A stretch of 64,000 bases of DNA from NCBI GenBank assembly GCA_050942875.1, contig JBMNOD010000008.1:3468-67467 (forward strand). Reading direction: 5' to 3'. Below, in pieces: positions 60,672-64,000 of the stretch. The position numbers were made by a program, and so were the translations under genes. The stretch comes from JAAZAI01 sp050942875 (GTDB lineage Bacteria; Verrucomicrobiota; Kiritimatiellia; RFP12; UBA3636). The notes beneath the pieces were generated by a model. It worked only from the letters and a program-made list of their open reading frames with translations. It was not told the origin of the DNA and did not search any database. Every line of letters starts with the position of its first letter. The stretch's first letter is position 1.

Positions 60672-60935
60672 AGCGTTTTCGACACCCAGCGGCAATCGGG
60701 CAGTCGCGGGGCGGTCTCGGAACGCTTGTCGCCCAGCCTCGAACCCGTTCCGCCGCCTGCCCGATTGGGCGGGCTAGGGGCTAGCGGCTAGGGAGGCCGC
60801 AGGGCATCTTTGCCGCGATCTTGGTCGCGATCTTGGTCGACTTCAAGGCTCAAACCACTAGCCACTAACGACTGGCGACTGGCAATTGGTCAAGCCAATC
60901 CATGACCGAGGGTTGCCGGCCTCTCCGACTGACCG
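60672..60935. other. Intergenic region, no gene seen
   Basis: Low-complexity pieces only: CTAGGGGCTAGCGGCTAGGG (60774-60793) and a direct repeat of CGATCTTGGT in CGCGATCTTGGTCGCGATCT (60816-60835). CTAGCGGCTAGGG also occurs at 12375-12390. Element family A starts just after. Confidence 0.4.
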
Positions 60936-61736
60936 ACTGCCCCGGGCGTGTGTCAGAAAAGTGACGGACAAATCCGGCATTGCCCATGTCATGCGCATTG
61001 AAAGGGAATTTGGCGCAGTGCCTTCACCGCAATCGAGCCGTGCCTTGCATCGTCGCCGTCCCTTCCTGATTTTGGAAGCGTGTTTTCATTGCCATGCCCC
61101 TCCCTGCACGCCTCCGTGCCTGTTTAGCGAGGAGTGAGAAGCGAGAAGAGCGTAGTTCAGGCCGGGGACACCCCAGACCCCGTTTTTAGACAGGATTGCA
61201 GGATTTGCAGGATTAGGATTGGACTCCCCGGAATCTTGTCAATCTTGCAATCTTGTCCAAGACTGCGCCACCTGCGCCGCGCCACCCTTCGCATCGTGAG
61301 GAGTGAGAAGAGCGTAGAGCGTAGTTCAGGCCGGGGACGCCCCAGACCCCGTTTTTAGACAGGATTGCAGGATTTGCAGGATTAGGATTGGACTCCCCGG
61401 AATCTTGTCAATCTTGCAATCTTGTCCAAGACTGCGCCACCTGCGCCGCGCCACCCTTCGCATAGCGAGGAGTGAGAAGAGCGTAGAGCGTAGTTCAGGC
61501 CGGGGACGCCCCAGGCCCCGTTACGACCAGCTTTTTGTGCTTCCTTGTGTTTTTCGTGGCCATTCCCCACTCGGCGCAGCCGCCACAGCCGCCACGCAGG
61601 CGCTTTCCGGCGTAGCCTGCGCCAATGGAATGAAACACAGAGGGGGATTGGTTTTGAATTTGGCATCAGGAACGCCTCCATGTTTCATGGAAACGCAAGG
61701 AAGCATGTCACGATTCTGACACACGCCCGCTGCCCC
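60936..61736. mobile_element. MITE-like element, family A, copy 2 (with 8-bp duplication)
   Basis: A 785-bp element (60944-61728) with ends GGGCGTGTGTCAGAA (left) and the same 15 bases on the reverse strand at the right, a perfect inverted pair. Flanks are ACTGCCCC (60936-60943) and GCTGCCCC (61729-61736), an 8-bp duplication with one change. Sequence is nearly the same as copy 1 (25283-25866) for the first 330 bp and the last 120 bp. It is longer because of an internal 169-bp duplication. No transposase gene. Confidence 0.82.
61127..61523. repeat. 169-bp tandem repeat inside element copy 2
   Basis: Units start at 61127, 61296 and 61465 (GCGAGGAGTGAGAAG or a one-base variant), i.e. exactly 169 bp apart; the third is cut short near 61523. 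Copy 1 of the element has only one unit. Confidence 0.85.
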
Positions 61737-61754
61737 CTCCCAGCCAGGTGTCGG

Positions 61755-61784
61755 TGGACATTTCAAGCGGGTTCATGCTAATAT
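61755..61784 (+). promoter_or_regulatory. Promoter of dehydrogenase gene pair
   Basis: -35 TGGACA (61755-61760), 18-bp spacer ending TGC, -10 TAATAT (61779-61784). Confidence 0.5.
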
Positions 61785-61844
61785 CGCGCCACGCACAACC
61801 GCTGTGGTGCTTTGTTTGTTGATCATGGCTTTACAATTCCGGAA

Positions 61845-62822
61845 ATGAAACGAAGATTACGCGTCCTTTTCTATGGCGTCACGCATGAACATGCCATCGG
61901 CAAGTTTGAAACGTTGCGCAAGCTTGCCGACGATTTTGAAATCGTCGCCGTTGTCGATGATCGGGCGCGCGGCACGGCGCGCTTCGCGAAGCCGATTGAC
62001 CTGACGGGTCAGAACGTCATCCCCGAATCGGAGGCCTGGGACGTCGAGGACGTCGATGTGGGGTTCGTCGAAACGACCAATGCCGATCTGATGGGCGTTG
62101 CGGCGGAATTCATTGAGCGGGGCATCCCCATCCATTGCGACAAGCCGAGCGGCGAGGCGATGGAGCCGTATCGGTCGCTCGTCGAGACGTGTCGCGAAAG
62201 GAATCTGCCGTTTCAAATCGGCTACATGTTCCGCGGCAATCCGGCGGTCAAGTGGATCTGGAAACATGTCCGGGCCGGGAAGCTCGGCGACCTCCGCTTC
62301 ATCGAGGCGGACATGAACCACGACTACCAGGCGGACGGCTACGCGGAGTATCTGTCGACCTTCAAAGGCGGAATCTTCTACAACCTCTGCTGCCATCTGG
62401 CCGACATGGTCGTTCCGCTCCTGTCCGCGCCATGCTCGGACGCACATGCCTTCTTGAGCCCGACCAATGGCAAGGCCTATCTGCGCTGCGGCGGGACGGA
62501 TGTCCTCTTGCGCGCGGCGGCCCATCTCCCCGGCGGCACCCTGGCGCGGCGTCTGCGCATCGACGGCACGAAGGGCACGATCGATCTTTGCCCGATCGAA
62601 CGTTTCGACGGGAAGCCGCTGACGCTCCAACGGGTGGCGGGGTCGGATGTGCAGACGTTCGACTTTGGCGTCCAGACCGATCGCTATGCCGGTCAGCTTC
62701 TCGATCTTGCGGCCATCGTCCGCGGGGACAAGCCGAACGACCAGGATTACGACTGGGATTTGAAGACGCATGAACTCTTGCTGAAAGCATGCGCCGGCGT
62801 TCAAGGAGAAGGATGGAAATGA
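61845..62822 (+). CDS. Gfo/Idh/MocA-family oxidoreductase
   Basis: 325 aa NAD(P)-dependent sugar dehydrogenase-type protein. The Rossmann part includes LRVLFYGVTHEHAIGKF (degenerate glycine motif) and VAVVDD. The family motif CDKPSGEAMEPYR contains the EKP-type lysine (DKP here). GGIFYNLCCHLADM holds the H of the catalytic GGGxxxDxGxH-type region. ATG 61845 chosen; a TTG-started frame from 61812 is less likely. Substrate unknown. It overlaps the next gene. Confidence 0.85.
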   Translation: MKRRLRVLFYGVTHEHAIGKFETLRKLADDFEIVAVVDDRARGTARFAKPIDLTGQNVIPESEAWDVEDVDVGFVETTNADLMGVAAEFIERGIPIHCDKPSGEAMEPYRSLVETCRERNLPFQIGYMFRGNPAVKWIWKHVRAGKLGDLRFIEADMNHDYQADGYAEYLSTFKGGIFYNLCCHLADMVVPLLSAPCSDAHAFLSPTNGKAYLRCGGTDVLLRAAAHLPGGTLARRLRIDGTKGTIDLCPIERFDGKPLTLQRVAGSDVQTFDFGVQTDRYAGQLLDLAAIVRGDKPNDQDYDWDLKTHELLLKACAGVQGEGWK

Positions 62823-63880
62823 AAAACCCCAACATTGTTTTCACGAAACCCAACGTTGCCGAAGTCGTCGATCGACCGAAGCCCGAACCGGGGCCGGGGC
62901 AGGTGGGCGTGCGGCTCGTCAGGAGCTGCATTTCGAGCGGCACGGAGCGCGCGAATTTGATCGGCGTTCCGGACGGCGGCGTCGGCATTCTCGGCAACGC
63001 CGCCACGACGACGTTCCCGCGTCAGAGCGGATATTCGTCTGCCGGCGTTGTGGAAAGGCTCGGCGCGGGCGTGACGTCGATCGCCGTTGGCGACCGCGTG
63101 GCGATGAGCTGGACCGTTCATTCGCAATTCGTCTGCGTTCCCGAGGCGCAAGCGTATCGGATCCCCGATGGCATTTCATTTGAGCACGCGGCTCTCACGC
63201 ATATTTCGACCTTTCCGATGGCGGCCGTCCGCAAATGCCGATTGGAGATCGGGGAGGGGGCGATCGTGATGGGGCAGGGCGTTCTGGGGCAGCTTGCCGT
63301 GATCATCCTTCGCGCGGCGGGCGCGACGCCCGTGATCGCCGCGGATCCCGATGCGGCGAAACGCGCCCGGGCGCTTGAACTGGGCGCCGACGCGGCGCTC
63401 GATCCGTCGGCCTCCGACTTTGCCGCGCAGGCGAAGGCGCTTTGCACGAACGAACGCAAGTTCATTGATGATCGCGTGAAATTCGACGGCCCCGCCGTCG
63501 GCATCGAGGTGACGGGCGTCGGCATGGCGCTCGACAACGTTCTGGATGCGATCGCCCCCATGGGACGCATCGCGCTGCTGGGTTGCACGCGCAACTCGAA
63601 TTTCACGATCGACTACTACCACAAGGTCCACGGCCGCGGCGTGACGCTCGTCGGCGCGCATGCGCGGGCGCGCGTCGAGTTTGAAAGCGCGCCGGGCTGC
63701 TGGACGCTGCGCGATGATGCGCAGGCGTTTCTGAAGCTCCTGGCATCGAAACGGATTTCACTCGATGGCTTCGTTGACGAGGTGCATCCGATGTCAAACG
63801 CTCCCGCCGTCTATGCGCGCCTTGCGACGGAGGCGACGTTCCCTGTCGTGCAGTTCGACTGGGGGGCGTCGACCTACTAA
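62813..63880 (+). CDS. Medium-chain (zinc-type) alcohol dehydrogenase family protein
   Basis: 355 aa MDR oxidoreductase. The N-terminal GroES-like domain has SCISSGTERANL and GYSSAGVVERLGAGV; the Rossmann domain has AIVMGQGVLGQLAVIIL followed by AADPD. The SxGTE motif places it with the group usually found beside Gfo/Idh/MocA proteins. Structural zinc cysteines are absent. AAGGAG lies 4-5 nt before ATG 62813; ATG 62819 (ATGA overlap with the upstream stop) is the alternative. The last codons TAC TAA belong to element family B, so the C terminus ends in a Tyr contributed by the insertion. Confidence 0.84.
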   Translation: MEMKNPNIVFTKPNVAEVVDRPKPEPGPGQVGVRLVRSCISSGTERANLIGVPDGGVGILGNAATTTFPRQSGYSSAGVVERLGAGVTSIAVGDRVAMSWTVHSQFVCVPEAQAYRIPDGISFEHAALTHISTFPMAAVRKCRLEIGEGAIVMGQGVLGQLAVIILRAAGATPVIAADPDAAKRARALELGADAALDPSASDFAAQAKALCTNERKFIDDRVKFDGPAVGIEVTGVGMALDNVLDAIAPMGRIALLGCTRNSNFTIDYYHKVHGRGVTLVGAHARARVEFESAPGCWTLRDDAQAFLKLLASKRISLDGFVDEVHPMSNAPAVYARLATEATFPVVQFDWGASTY

Positions 63881-64000
63881 CCCGGCCACAAATAGCGTTG
63901 CGCACGGAGATTGAGGCATGGGATCTGGAATTTGGCGTTGGGAAAGGGGCACGGACATTCCTGTCCGTGTTCGTCCACGGGTTGGAAAACCCGTGCCCCT
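63875..64000. mobile_element. MITE-like element, family B, copy 2 (cut by window end)
   Basis: From TACTAACCCGGCC at 63875 to the window end, all 126 bases match 21955-22080, including the nested hairpins. The right inverted end and TA duplication lie beyond the window. As in copy 1, the gene's TAC TAA end spans the junction. Confidence 0.8.

Noticed and set aside
61127..61523. Possible CRISPR array
   Set aside because: The 169-bp units are contiguous, without unique spacers, and belong to a mobile element. The 35-bp repeats at 9453-9559 are likewise contiguous.
1..64000. tRNA, rRNA, tmRNA or riboswitch genes
   Set aside because: No cloverleaf-like segment with a GGTTCRANNCC arm outside coding sequence, and no recognisable riboswitch leader, was found by eye; a covariance-model scan would be decisive.

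Overview
The window is GC-rich chromosomal DNA from a Gram-negative saccharolytic bacterium, most likely a member of the PVC group (Kiritimatiellota or Lentisphaerota-like). The reasons are tandem secreted DUF4838 proteins, very large secreted multidomain proteins with lectin-like and TIM-barrel modules, a GldA/GldF/GldG-like ABC system with a DUF4340 partner, and a FadL-type outer-membrane protein. The taxonomic assignment is inference; no rRNA or tRNA gene was seen. Sigma70-like promoters are recognisable (-35 near TTGWCN, -10 near TAANNT, 17-18 bp spacing).

Layout. 1-1.7 kb: aspartate and ornithine carbamoyltransferases (pyrB cut by the window start, argF). 1.7-3.2 kb: a RAYT (REP-associated Y1 transposase) flanked by GGTCTGTCCCC repeats that recur elsewhere. 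3.2-7.7 kb: Gld-like ABC operon on the minus strand. 8-11.4 kb: FadL-like porin, TetR regulator, hisF with a tiny upstream ORF. 11.5-13.7 kb: two paralogous secreted proteins of unknown function. 13.7-22 kb: two tandem DUF4838 proteins, then a coupled Zn-phospholipase-like/NPCBM, HAD and GH29 set. 22.4-36.3 kb: GH5-like enzyme, an unrecognised 661-aa protein, LamG protein, 1142-aa secreted protein, PIG-L deacetylase plus NagB-like protein, serine hydrolase, and a collapsed GH92 pseudogene.

36.3-60.6 kb is one carbohydrate-utilisation locus. A plus-strand sugar ABC operon has its binding protein fused to the MalF-like permease and a MalG-like permease carrying a large repeated extracytoplasmic insert. 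It converges on an approximately 17 kb minus-strand gene set: sugar-phosphate isomerase-like, GH42-like, giant secreted proteins, BadF-type sugar kinase, two SIS proteins, GH28-like and beta-helix proteins. A LacI regulator with its own inverted repeat sits upstream. 61.8-63.9 kb: a Gfo/Idh/MocA dehydrogenase coupled to an MDR oxidoreductase.

Mobile DNA is the most distinctive aspect. Besides the RAYT/REP system there are two families of short non-autonomous elements. Family A (25283-25866 and 60944-61728) has 13+ bp inverted ends and 8-bp target duplications. Family B (21957-22110 and 63877-window end) has CTAACCCGGCC ends and TA target duplications. Both family B copies lie inside the stop codon of a gene, and the element supplies a replacement stop codon.
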